Made by a program: the position numbers and the translations under genes. The notes under the pieces were generated by a model, which did not search any database, was not told where the DNA came from, and saw only the letters and a program-made list of their open reading frames with translations. 34,358 bases of DNA from Rhodospirillaceae bacterium (GTDB lineage: Bacteria; Pseudomonadota; Alphaproteobacteria; MPNO01; UBA2964), in NCBI GenBank assembly GCA_002712335.1, contig PATI01000016.1:31569-65926 (forward strand). Reading direction: 5' to 3'. Each line of letters starts with the position of its first letter. The stretch's first letter is position 1. Positions 26,604-34,221 of the stretch are shown here, piece by piece.

Positions 26604-27302
26604 ATGACAGACATATCAATTGAAGGATCAGACGGTAGTTTTGGTAGCTACTTGGCCATTCCAGAATCTGGAACGGGACCCGGACTCTTAGTGATTCAAG
26701 AAATTTTCGGTGTGAATCAAGTAATGAGAGACCTGTGCGATAATTTTGCAGAACAGGGCTACATTGCAGCATGCCCAGATTTGTTCTGGAGAATTGAACC
26801 CGGCATACAACTTACCGATAAAACCGAAGAAGATTGGGGTAAGGCATTTGAATATATGAATAAATTTCTTCCGGATTTTGAAAAAGGTGTTGCAGACCTC
26901 CAGGCCACTATGAGCTTTTTACGCTCTTATCAGGGTAGTACTGGAAAAGTTGGTTGCGTCGGTTTTTGTCTTGGCGGAAGTCTCGCCTATACTATGGCCT
27001 GTTCTTCAGATTCTGATGCTTCGATAGGTTATTATCCTGTGCAAATAGACGATCATTTGCCATATGCTGAATACATAAAAAAGCCCGCAATGTTCCATAT
27101 TGCCGAAAAGGATGATTTTTGCCCCCCAGAGTCCCAAACAGCCATAGCGCAGGCTTTCGAAAGAAACCGAAAAATAACTCTTCATTCCTATCCAGGGGTT
27201 GACCACGCCTTTGCAAGACTGGGTGGTGGAAACTACAATCAAGCGGCAGCAGAACTTGCGGATGGTCGTACATCTGCTTTACTGAAGAGCGCACTTAGTT
27301 AG
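26604..27302 (+). CDS. dienelactone hydrolase family protein
   Basis: Alpha/beta hydrolase of the carboxymethylenebutenolidase type. The nucleophile elbow is VGFCLGGS with Cys near 122 (Cys as in true dienelactone hydrolases). The acid is Asp in AEKDDFCPP near 170-171, and the base is His in GVDHAF near 201. LVIQEIFGVNQVMRDL and YIAACPDLFWR are family blocks. 232 residues, full length. GAAGGA lies about 13 bases before ATG 26604. No aromatic ring-cleavage genes are nearby, so a natural dienelactone substrate is not implied. Confidence 0.92.
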   Translation: MTDISIEGSDGSFGSYLAIPESGTGPGLLVIQEIFGVNQVMRDLCDNFAEQGYIAACPDLFWRIEPGIQLTDKTEEDWGKAFEYMNKFLPDFEKGVADLQATMSFLRSYQGSTGKVGCVGFCLGGSLAYTMACSSDSDASIGYYPVQIDDHLPYAEYIKKPAMFHIAEKDDFCPPESQTAIAQAFERNRKITLHSYPGVDHAFARLGGGNYNQAAAELADGRTSALLKSALS

Positions 27303-27309
27303 AAACTAT

Positions 27310-27349
27310 TTTTGGGGCGCCAACAGTTTTTATAAAAGGTGCCCCAAAA
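27310..27349 (+). terminator. inverted repeat between the dienelactone hydrolase and quinone oxidoreductase genes
   Basis: TTTTGGGGCGCC (27310-27321) pairs with GGTGCCCCAAAA (27338-27349), a 12-pair stem with one G-T wobble and a 16-base AT-rich loop, starting eight bases after the hydrolase stop. It lacks a following T-run, so it may be an RNA-processing or attenuation hairpin rather than a full terminator. It covers the GTG at 27339, which argues for the later ATG as start of the next gene. Confidence 0.5.
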
Positions 27350-27371
27350 TTTGAAAACAAAAAAAATCTCA

Positions 27372-28346
27372 ATGAACAAGGCAATTCGTGTACACAGGAC
27401 TGGACCCGCTTCGGTCCTAAAATGGGAAGACGTGACAATAACGAGCCCTAAACCTGGCGAGGCGATTATTAGGAACACCGCCATAGGCCTGAACTTCATA
27501 GATACCTATCACCGCAAAGGTCTCTATCCACTACCCACACCCTTTACCCCTGGCGTAGAAGGGGCAGGAGTAATCGAAGCTCTCGGCACTAACGTGGAAG
27601 GTCTGAAAATTGGCGATCGAGTGACATACTGCTCAGATCCGATAGGCTCTTATTCAGAGAAACGTTGTTTTCCGGCAGACAGATTAATCAAGATACCTCG
27701 CGGCATTACAGACGAACAAGCGGCATCAATGATGTTAAAGGGTCTCACAGCGGCCATGCTTTTAAAGCGCATATATGTTCCCAAACCGTCTGACACTATA
27801 CTCGTTCATGCCGCAGCAGGCGGGGTCGGATTGATATTGTGTCAGTGGGCGAAATATCTGGGCGCCAATATTATTGGAACGGTCAGCTCTAGAAAGAAAG
27901 CCGCTCTTGCTCGAGCCAATGGATGCGATAAAACAATTATATATTCCGAAAGTAATTTTGTAGATCGTGTTCTGCGTTATACGAAAGGAGAAGGTGTTCC
28001 AGTCGTATACGATGGCGTTGGAAAAGATACATATCCTGGGTCTTTAGACTGTCTTAGTATGCGCGGTATTTGGATAACCTATGGTAATGCCTCAGGTCCA
28101 GTGCCACCTATTGCTCCTCTTACCCTTTTACAAAAAGGGTCGCTTTTTATGACACGGCCAATTTTAAATCACTACATAACTACAAAACAGGCCTTTACAT
28201 CTTTAGCAAAAGAACTCTTCGTGGTTGTCAAAAGCGGGGCCGTTAAAGTACATGTTGAACAACGCTATCAGCTCAGAGAGGCGGCAAAAGCCCATAGGGC
28301 ACTAGAACAACGAAAGACCGTAGGGTCCACGATTTTGATTCCTTAA
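27372..28346 (+). CDS. NADPH:quinone oxidoreductase-like zinc-free alcohol dehydrogenase family protein
   Basis: Medium-chain reductase of the QOR group, which reduces quinones with NADPH. The N-terminal GroES-like domain has AIGLNFIDTYHRKGLYPLP and FTPGVEGAGVIEALG; zinc ligands are absent, as in QOR. The Rossmann segment is LVHAAAGGVGLILCQWAK. VVYDGVGKDTYPGSLDCL and YGNASGPVPP are QOR marks. I start at ATG 27372 (MNKAIRVHRTGP), giving 324 residues, the family norm. The GTG at 27339 sits inside a hairpin stem. It converges on rho with 26 bases between stops. Confidence 0.9.
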   Translation: MNKAIRVHRTGPASVLKWEDVTITSPKPGEAIIRNTAIGLNFIDTYHRKGLYPLPTPFTPGVEGAGVIEALGTNVEGLKIGDRVTYCSDPIGSYSEKRCFPADRLIKIPRGITDEQAASMMLKGLTAAMLLKRIYVPKPSDTILVHAAAGGVGLILCQWAKYLGANIIGTVSSRKKAALARANGCDKTIIYSESNFVDRVLRYTKGEGVPVVYDGVGKDTYPGSLDCLSMRGIWITYGNASGPVPPIAPLTLLQKGSLFMTRPILNHYITTKQAFTSLAKELFVVVKSGAVKVHVEQRYQLREAAKAHRALEQRKTVGSTILIP

Positions 28347-28372
28347 AATTGGTAATTACTGGAAAATATTAT

Positions 28373-29629
28373 CTATTGATTCATAGAATCAAAAAAATCT
28401 GCGTTGTTTTTTGTCGCTTTCATTTTTTCAATCAAAAATTCCATGGCATCAACAGTACCCATTGGATTAAGGATGCGCCGCAATACCCACATTTTAGAAA
28501 GGTCGCCCTTTTCAATAAGGAGCTCTTCCTTCCTTGTTCCCGATTTTGCTATATCCATCGAGGGAAATGTTCTTTTATCGGCCAGCTTTCTATCTAGAAC
28601 AATTTCGCTGTTTCCCGTTCCCTTAAACTCCTCGAATATAACTTCATCCATTCGAGAGCCCGTATCAATCAGGGCGGTAGCGATAATAGAAAGGGATCCG
28701 CCACTCTCGATATTTCTTGCTGCTCCAAAAAATCTCTTTGGCCTTTGAAGTGCGTTGGAATCAACCCCCCCTGTTAAAACCTTACCTGATGACGGCACAA
28801 CCGTATTATATGCCCTAGCCAGACGAGTAATCGAATCCAATAAAATGACGACATCATGGCCATGCTCTACCAATCTTTTCGCTTTTTCAATAACCATATC
28901 CGCCACCTGAACATGTCGAGATGCAGGCTCATCAAAGGTGGAGCTAATCACCTCTCCATCAACAGAGCGTTGCATGTCAGTAACCTCTTCTGGGCGCTCG
29001 TCAATAAGCAGGACCAAAAGATAGACCCCCTGATTGTTTTCCGTAATTGCATGGGCAATGGATTGTAGCATCATGGTCTTTCCTGTCCGCGGCGGCGCAA
29101 CAATCAGAGCGCGCTGGCCCTTTCCAAGTGGGGCCGTTAAATCCACTATACGCGTAGTCAGATCCTTGGCTTCGGGATTATCGTGATCAAGAACAAATTT
29201 TTCCTCTGGATACAAAGGCGTAAGATTGTCGAAGTTAATTCGATGCCGCACCTTTTCAGGGTCATCAAAGTTAATTTTATTTACCTTTAATAGTGCAAAA
29301 TATCTTTCCCCATCTTTAGGCGAACGAATTTCTCCCTCTACCGTATCCCCTGTCCGCAAGCTAAACCGACGAATTTGACTGGGTGAGACATATATATCGT
29401 CAGGGCCTGGCAGGTAATTTGCCTCCGGGGCCCTCAAAAAACCAAAGCCATCCTGCAAAACTTCTAAAACGCCATCGCCGGATATTACCACCTCATTTTC
29501 CGCGAGTTGTTTTAAAATCGCAAACATCATTTCTTGTTTGCGCATGGTAGAAGCATTCTCGATTTTTAGCTCTTCCGCAAAACCAAGAAGATCGGCGGGA
29601 GATTTTTTCTTAAGTTCTTGTAAGTTCAT
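28373..29629 (-). CDS. rho: transcription termination factor Rho
   Basis: Hexameric RNA-dependent helicase that ends transcription of untranslated RNA. Rho N-terminal domain [24 protein letters not shown]-binding cold-shock-like [23 protein letters not shown]; Walker [17 protein letters not shown]; Walker [22 protein letters not shown]-loop region [22 protein letters not shown]. 418 residues, standard. ATG 29629. The 194-base gap upstream (29630-29823) holds its promoter and leader; I see no gene there, only the weak terminator listed separately. Confidence 0.98.
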   Translation of the reverse strand: MNLQELKKKSPADLLGFAEELKIENASTMRKQEMMFAILKQLAENEVVISGDGVLEVLQDGFGFLRAPEANYLPGPDDIYVSPSQIRRFSLRTGDTVEGEIRSPKDGERYFALLKVNKINFDDPEKVRHRINFDNLTPLYPEEKFVLDHDNPEAKDLTTRIVDLTAPLGKGQRALIVAPPRTGKTMMLQSIAHAITENNQGVYLLVLLIDERPEEVTDMQRSVDGEVISSTFDEPASRHVQVADMVIEKAKRLVEHGHDVVILLDSITRLARAYNTVVPSSGKVLTGGVDSNALQRPKRFFGAARNIESGGSLSIIATALIDTGSRMDEVIFEEFKGTGNSEIVLDRKLADKRTFPSMDIAKSGTRKEELLIEKGDLSKMWVLRRILNPMGTVDAMEFLIEKMKATKNNADFFDSMNQ

Positions 29630-29743
29630 AATGGGTTTGGAATATTGTTAAAGGAAAATTTATGCGGTGTGCTGGGGAACTAAGATTCTGATTTGGGGCT
29701 ATTATAGCGACGCCCATTCTTGATAGTCTTGGATTGTTGTAAG

Positions 29744-29764
29744 AAAAACCGATTGCAAACAATC
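29744..29764 (-). terminator. weak terminator after hemJ
   Basis: On the minus strand GATTG and CAATC form a 5-pair stem around TTTG, followed by GG and five Ts (29748-29744). It lies about 60 bases after the hemJ stop and could end the hemE-hemH-hemJ transcript. The stem is short, so the call is tentative. Confidence 0.35.
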
Positions 29765-29823
29765 ACCCAAATAACTAGCTCATCAGGTTTTTACTGTCAA
29801 TCCTAATTGCCCTAACTAAAAAT

Positions 29824-30279
29824 CTAGGCTCCGGGCCTTATTATTACCATAATAACTATTCCTATCATTAATATTGTCGGTCCCTCATTAGCAATCCGAA
29901 AAGTTCTTGCGCTAATCTTATTTTTATCCTCTTCAAACCTTTTTCGCCAAAGCGCAAAAACACCATGTAATACCATTAAGAAGACAACAAGTATTATTTT
30001 TACATAAACCCACCATGCGTACCAATCAACAACCCCCGGGGTTAGAAACAACAAAACCCCAAATACCGCACTCACTATCATAGCGGGGTTCATAATTACC
30101 CGCATCAGCCTTTTCTCCATAACCTTAAACGTTTCAGATTTATCGGAGCCTATCGGCGCCTCACTATGATAAACAAACAGGCGGGGTAAATATAACATTC
30201 CGACCATCCAAGAAATCACAGCAATAATATGGAGAGCCTTAACCCAAGGGTAAATTTCCAGCAACCAGTCCACACTCAT
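29824..30279 (-). CDS. hemJ: protoporphyrinogen IX oxidase HemJ
   Basis: Membrane haem-containing enzyme that oxidises protoporphyrinogen IX to protoporphyrin IX. Four hydrophobic segments are visible. The first holds LHIIAVISWMVGMLYLPRLFVYH with the conserved His near 17, the later ones IVSAVFGVLLFL, VKIILVVFLMVLHGVFALW and ILMIGIVIMVII. RLMRVIMNPAMI is a typical linking loop. 151 residues, standard. ATG 30279 overlaps the hemH stop by four bases, so translation is coupled. HemJ supplies the substrate of ferrochelatase. Confidence 0.95.
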   Translation of the reverse strand: MSVDWLLEIYPWVKALHIIAVISWMVGMLYLPRLFVYHSEAPIGSDKSETFKVMEKRLMRVIMNPAMIVSAVFGVLLFLTPGVVDWYAWWVYVKIILVVFLMVLHGVFALWRKRFEEDKNKISARTFRIANEGPTILMIGIVIMVIIRPGA

Positions 30280-31310
30280 TGACCTGTCCTAACACCAGGA
30301 CAGGCTGCACAGTTTTTTTTGCATACTAATTCCCTCGGTGCGATTACATCATTTACCCCTACCGCTTCTCGTACAATACTAGCTAAGCCGAATATAAAAT
30401 TCGCGTTTACCCCGACCGTCGGCGTGCGAATATATGCAGTTGCACCATTGTCTAATGCAAGATCAAGATACTCCATATCCAACTCTACCAGTGTTTCTGA
30501 ATGCTCGGAAACAAAAGCAATCGGCACAACAACAATTGAATGCCCCTTTTGAGCTGTATCGATAATTACCTCATCTGTGTAAGGCCTGAGCCATTCAATT
30601 GGCCCCACCCGACTCTGATAACAAACCTCGTAATTCAAGTTAGGAATATTTAGGCAATCTATTACGGCGCCCACGGTTGCTCTAACATGTGATTCATATG
30701 GATCGCCATCAACAACAAATTTTTTGGGGATGCCATGTGCTGAGAACAGCACTTTTACGGGGCCTTTTGACTCGGCCTCTGAAATACTAAGCTTAAGAAG
30801 CTCACTAACAGCCTTAACAAAACCTGCTTCCTGTGGATAACAACAGACAGATGCGGTACTTTTATCAAAACCTCTTTTTTTACAATTTTTTTTCCAAATT
30901 CGAAGAAACGATTCTGTTGTAGTAGTTGAAAACTGGGGGTAGAGCGGTAACAGGATTACTGAATCCGGATTAAAGTTAATCACCTCATCTATACATTCGT
31001 CAGCGAACGGCCGCCAATACCGCATAGCAACAAAAACTTTAAACTTTCCATCTTTTTCTAACTCTTCCTGCAGTGCCCAGGCCTGTTTTCTTGTTTCTTC
31101 TAAAATAGGAGATCCACCCCCTATTTTAGCGTAAATCTCTTTAGCGATTGGCGTCCGGCGACTTGATATTATCTTTGCTAAAATCCAGCGAATCGGCGGC
31201 GAGAGCCTTAAAATTAAGGGGTCATTAAATAAATTAAAAAGAAACGGTTGAATAGCCTCAGGTTTATCTGGCCCTCCTAAATTATATAGAACAACAGCAA
31301 TCCTTTCCAT
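30276..31310 (-). CDS. hemH: ferrochelatase
   Basis: Inserts Fe2+ into protoporphyrin IX. YNLGGPDKPEAIQPFLFNLFND opens the protein; the catalytic His is in VLFSAHGIPKKFV near residue 190; CYQSRVGPIEWLRPYTDEVI and PIAFVSEHSETLVELDMEY are family blocks. The C-terminus carries Cys330, Cys334 and Cys337 (LVCKKNCAACPG), which with an internal Cys could hold a [2Fe-2S] cluster, as known in some alphaproteobacterial ferrochelatases. 344 residues. ATG 31310 starts just after the hemE stop, and hemJ overlaps its end. A consensus DnaA-box sequence occurs inside it at 30832-30840. Confidence 0.97.
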   Translation of the reverse strand: MERIAVVLYNLGGPDKPEAIQPFLFNLFNDPLILRLSPPIRWILAKIISSRRTPIAKEIYAKIGGGSPILEETRKQAWALQEELEKDGKFKVFVAMRYWRPFADECIDEVINFNPDSVILLPLYPQFSTTTTESFLRIWKKNCKKRGFDKSTASVCCYPQEAGFVKAVSELLKLSISEAESKGPVKVLFSAHGIPKKFVVDGDPYESHVRATVGAVIDCLNIPNLNYEVCYQSRVGPIEWLRPYTDEVIIDTAQKGHSIVVVPIAFVSEHSETLVELDMEYLDLALDNGATAYIRTPTVGVNANFIFGLASIVREAVGVNDVIAPRELVCKKNCAACPGVRTGQ

Positions 31311-31312
31311 TT

Positions 31313-32356
31313 CTAACTCCGTCTATAAACGGAAACCATTTCACATAATTCCGATACATTATCTGTTGGTGTATTAGGCAGCACACCATGCCCGAGATTA
31401 AAAATGAAGGGATGGCCAGACAAGCCCTCTAATATTCTTTTCACTTCATCCTTCATGGCCGCCCCTCCTGTAAGAAGAAACACCGGATCTAAATTTCCTT
31501 GCACAGCAACTTTATTTTGCAAATTTTTAGAGATCCAGTCTGTTGATAGAGTGTGATCAACACTAACCGCTGCAACACCTTCAATATCTGCTATCGCTAT
31601 GTATCTGTGACCTGCCAACCGAGGGAAAATAATAATAGGTATATCTGGAAATACACTTTTAACTCCAGCTACTATTTTCTTTATCGGGTCAATACACCAT
31701 TTTTTAAAACCCGAATCTGGCAATAAGCCCGCCCAGCTATCAAATATTTGGATGACATCTGCGCCAGCTTTGATTTGCGACAGAAGATGCATTGTTATAG
31801 CAGATATCAGAATCTCAATTAAATTACTAAATTCTTCTGGGCTAGAATATGCCCACTGTTTAATATTGGAAAAATCCTTACTTGACCCACCCTCCACCAT
31901 GTATGTTGCTATAGTCCAAGGAGCACCAGAAAATCCTATAACTGCCTTATCACTTGTTAATTCTGAACGCACATCAGAAATTGTTTCATAAACTGGGCTT
32001 AAGTGGTTCGTAACATTATCCATTTTTAAACAGTTTAGTGAGGAAAGGTCTCGTAAAGGTTCCAAGACCGGACCGATCCCTTCTTGAAATTGAACCGATT
32101 GCCCAAGAGCATCGGGTATTACCAAAATATCTGAAAAGATGATCGCCGCGTCAAAATTAAACCGTTCAATTGGTTGTAGCGTTACCTTTTTTGCCATTTT
32201 TGGGGAGTAGCAAAGATTTAGAAAACTACCGCTAGTTTTTCTAACTGCACGGTATTCTTCCAAATATCTGCCAGCTTGTCGCATTAACCAAATGGGAACA
32301 CTTTTAACATCTATTCCATCGAGAACATTTACAATGGTTGGGTTTGATGTACTCAC
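31313..32356 (-). CDS. hemE: uroporphyrinogen decarboxylase
   Basis: Decarboxylates uroporphyrinogen III to coproporphyrinogen III. The substrate-binding IWLMRQAGRYLEEYR lies near the N-terminus. YSPKMAKKVTLQPIERF, AAIIFSDILVIPDALG, GFSGAPWTIATYMVEGG, FDSWAGLLP and FNLGHGVLPNTPTDNV follow. I start at GTG 32356, which gives VSTSNPTIVNVLDG and 347 residues, the family norm, with GGGA seven bases upstream. The open frame extends to ATG 32479, but that 41-residue extension includes YYYYY encoded by the TAG/CTA repeats of the putative origin and has no HemE counterpart. First gene of hemE-hemH-hemJ. Confidence 0.96.
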   Translation of the reverse strand: MSTSNPTIVNVLDGIDVKSVPIWLMRQAGRYLEEYRAVRKTSGSFLNLCYSPKMAKKVTLQPIERFNFDAAIIFSDILVIPDALGQSVQFQEGIGPVLEPLRDLSSLNCLKMDNVTNHLSPVYETISDVRSELTSDKAVIGFSGAPWTIATYMVEGGSSKDFSNIKQWAYSSPEEFSNLIEILISAITMHLLSQIKAGADVIQIFDSWAGLLPDSGFKKWCIDPIKKIVAGVKSVFPDIPIIIFPRLAGHRYIAIADIEGVAAVSVDHTLSTDWISKNLQNKVAVQGNLDPVFLLTGGAAMKDEVKRILEGLSGHPFIFNLGHGVLPNTPTDNVSELCEMVSVYRRS

Positions 32357-32399
32357 TTTACGATCCCATGTGTTATATGTTTTGTTATCTTCTTCTTCT

Positions 32400-32420
32400 A
32401 ATATTATATTAATATAAATA
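32400..32420. other. AT-only tract, candidate DNA-unwinding element
   Basis: Twenty-one consecutive A/T bases directly abut the TAG trinucleotide run. An easily melted segment in this position is what origin opening requires. Assignment depends on the surrounding motifs. Confidence 0.55.
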
Positions 32421-32435
32421 TAGTAGTAGTAGTAG
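32421..32435 (+). repeat. five TAG trinucleotides, candidate DnaA-trios
   Basis: TAG is repeated five times. DnaA-trios, first described in Bacillus subtilis, are repeated 3'-GAT-5' units (5'-TAG) that guide a DnaA filament from double-stranded boxes onto one strand of the unwinding element. Here the repeats lie between DnaA-box-like 9-mers on the right and an AT-only tract on the left, in the expected polarity. Confidence 0.6.
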
Positions 32436-32438
32436 TTC

Positions 32439-32456
32439 AGGGGATAGTGGGGATTA
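32439..32456 (-). promoter_or_regulatory. two tandem DnaA-box-like 9-mers
   Basis: On the minus strand TAATCCCCA (32456-32448) and CTATCCCCT (32447-32439) are head-to-tail and directly adjacent, 7/9 and 6/9 to TTATCCACA. Their cores resemble the weak TCCCCA DnaA sites of the Caulobacter origin. Three bases separate the second from the TAG run. Confidence 0.5.
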
Positions 32457-32471
32457 AATTTAAAACCATTT

Positions 32472-32488
32472 TTATCCACCGTGGATAT
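32472..32488. promoter_or_regulatory. inverted pair of DnaA-box-like sites
   Basis: TTATCCACC (32472-32480) is one base from the DnaA consensus TTATCCACA. The complement of 32480-32488 reads ATATCCACG (two off). The core TATCCAC-C-GTGGATA is a perfect inverted repeat. Confidence 0.6.
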
Positions 32489-32773
32489 AGTTGTTGGTAA
32501 GTTGAATAACGCTTGTTGATATAAGCAATTTCAAGGCGCAAACTTTCCTAGAAACATATGGTTATAAGCATAAAAAAATAAAGTACTTTTTTAGGTGGAC
32601 AATTTAAAATCCCCAACCTGTGCAATCTAAATTCACACCGTTGTTTCTTGTGGAGGCAATAGTGTTTGTGGGAGCTAATTTCATATAATGTTCTGATAAA
32701 AGTATGTTATCCCCATTAACGTATAATTTATAAAGTAGGAATCATTAAAAAAAGTTGTATGGAGTGTTGAACA

Positions 32774-33370
32774 ATGAGCGAGGTGGTACTGGCATCAGGT
32801 AGCCTCACAAGGAAAAAGATTCTAGAAGATGCTGGCTTGGTTTTTGGTGTTGAAGTGCCCAATGTTGATGAACAAGAAATAAAAGAAGCTTTATTATTAA
32901 AAGGCGCCTCAGGAGAAGATATTGCTGGCTTTCTTGCAGAACATAAGTCATGCACAGTGTCGGCAAGAGTGCCTAGCGCTTTTGTTATCGGCGCTGATCA
33001 GGTTCTCGAGTGCGAAGGTGAAGTTTATAGTAAGCCCGAAGATTTGGCGGCGGCAAAAGAACAACTGACCACATTGCGCGGTAAGAAACATACTCTTATA
33101 AGTTCAGTTGTAGTAGCGGAAAGCGGAAGAAGAATATGGGAACATACTGATAAATCGCTTCTTCATATGAGAAAATTTTCAGACTCTTTTTTGGATGACT
33201 ATATCCTGAAACAAGGAAAACCTTTATTAGATAGCCCAGGTTGTTATCAAGTGGAGAGCGCAGGAATACAATTATTTTCTAGGATTGAAGGAAATTATTT
33301 TACAATTCTCGGACTGCCTCTTTTACCGCTTCTCAATTATCTTCGTCTAAGGGGTGTAGTAGCGACATGA
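32774..33370 (+). CDS. maf: Maf family nucleotide pyrophosphatase
   Basis: House-cleaning pyrophosphatase that hydrolyses non-canonical or modified nucleoside triphosphates. VVLASGSLTRKKILEDAG is the N-terminal family motif. FVIGADQVLECEGEVYSKP holds the catalytic Asp near 75, and CYQVESAGIQLFSRIEGNYFTILGLPLLPLL the C-terminal block. 198 residues, typical. ATG 32774 follows GGAG at about 32761-32764. Its end overlaps aroE as ATGA, so maf-aroE-coaE are translationally coupled. This gene corresponds to RP001 beside the origin in related bacteria. Confidence 0.93.
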   Translation: MSEVVLASGSLTRKKILEDAGLVFGVEVPNVDEQEIKEALLLKGASGEDIAGFLAEHKSCTVSARVPSAFVIGADQVLECEGEVYSKPEDLAAAKEQLTTLRGKKHTLISSVVVAESGRRIWEHTDKSLLHMRKFSDSFLDDYILKQGKPLLDSPGCYQVESAGIQLFSRIEGNYFTILGLPLLPLLNYLRLRGVVAT

Positions 33371-34221
33371 ATGACTACCAACCAGCCCCAATAGCCGGAG
33401 TAATGGGGTGGCCGGTAGGTCATTCTTTATCACCAGCCTTACATGGGTTTTGGCTAAGAGAAAACAAAGTTGTTGGTAGCTATGTTCCTTTAGCGGTTCG
33501 GCCAAAAAATTTAAAGTCCGCGATTTTAGCCTTACCAAAACTGGGATTTTCTGGCGTTAATTTAACGGTACCCCACAAAGAAGCAGCCGCCTTGTTTGTT
33601 GATAGAGTAGAGGGGGTGGCAAAAAAATTGGGCGCAATAAACACCGTGGTTGTAAATAAAGAGGGTTTGATAATAGGGAGTAACACCGATGGATATGGTT
33701 TTATAGAATCCCTTAAAAGAAGCTTAAATCTTAACACATTAAAAAAACAGAGTGCGGTTATTCTGGGAGCGGGCGGCGCAGCAAGAGCTATAGCCGCGGC
33801 GCTTCAGGGAACAGGAGTGTCAGAGATTAATATAGTGAATAGGACCCGTGAAAATTCGGAACGGTTATGTGAAGAGATCGGGGATAAGCTGATAGCTGTC
33901 GATTGGAAGGAAAGAAATGAGGTTCTTGAAAGTAAAAATTTGTTAGTAAATACAACAATTTTAGGAATGGTTGGGCAGCCAGCACTCGACATTAATTTAT
34001 CAGCCCTGCCCTTGTCGGCAATCGTGAGTGATATTGTCTATGCGCCCCTGATAACGCCGCTCCTAAAACTTGCTACCGATCGAGGAAATACTATCGTTGA
34101 CGGGCTCGGTATGCTTTTGCAACAAGGCAGGCCGGGTTTCCGGGCTTGGTTTGGTGTTGATCCAAAGGTTTCTCGGGCCCTGGAGGCTCACCTATTGGAG
34201 AAAATAGGGGGTCTGGAATGA
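33367..34221 (+). CDS. aroE: shikimate dehydrogenase
   Basis: NADPH-dependent reduction of 3-dehydroshikimate to shikimate for aromatic amino-acid synthesis. Substrate site GWPVGHSLSPALHGFWL; catalytic Lys in NLTVPHKEAA; NTDGYGF; NADP-binding VILGAGGAARAIAAAL; VDGLGMLLQQG near the C-terminus. 284 residues, typical. ATG 33367 overlaps the maf stop by four bases, and its own stop overlaps the coaE start in the same way. Confidence 0.96.
   Translation: MNDYQPAPIAGVMGWPVGHSLSPALHGFWLRENKVVGSYVPLAVRPKNLKSAILALPKLGFSGVNLTVPHKEAAALFVDRVEGVAKKLGAINTVVVNKEGLIIGSNTDGYGFIESLKRSLNLNTLKKQSAVILGAGGAARAIAAALQGTGVSEINIVNRTRENSERLCEEIGDKLIAVDWKERNEVLESKNLLVNTTILGMVGQPALDINLSALPLSAIVSDIVYAPLITPLLKLATDRGNTIVDGLGMLLQQGRPGFRAWFGVDPKVSRALEAHLLEKIGGLE

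Larger units (their letters stand above)
32357..32773. other. candidate chromosomal replication origin (oriC)
   Basis: The non-coding stretch between hemE and maf is where the origin lies in Caulobacter (hemE / RP001-maf homologue). It contains an inverted pair of DnaA-box-like 9-mers (32472-32488), two tandem 9-mers (32439-32456), five TAG trinucleotides (32421-32435), an AT-only tract (32400-32420), and two more W-box-like TCCCCA sequences (32610-32615, 32710-32715). TTATCCCCA at 32707-32715 is one base off the DnaA consensus. Divergent genes flank it, and parAB/parS are within 15 kb. Two TATAAT hexamers (32684-32689, 32722-32727) could serve maf. No gene is seen here. Confidence 0.75.

Noticed and set aside
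32716..32730. Possible CtrA site (TTAA-N7-TTAA-like) in the oriC region
   Set aside because: The second half is TTTA, and such AT-rich partial matches are expected by chance in this sequence. No ctrA gene is in the window to support it.
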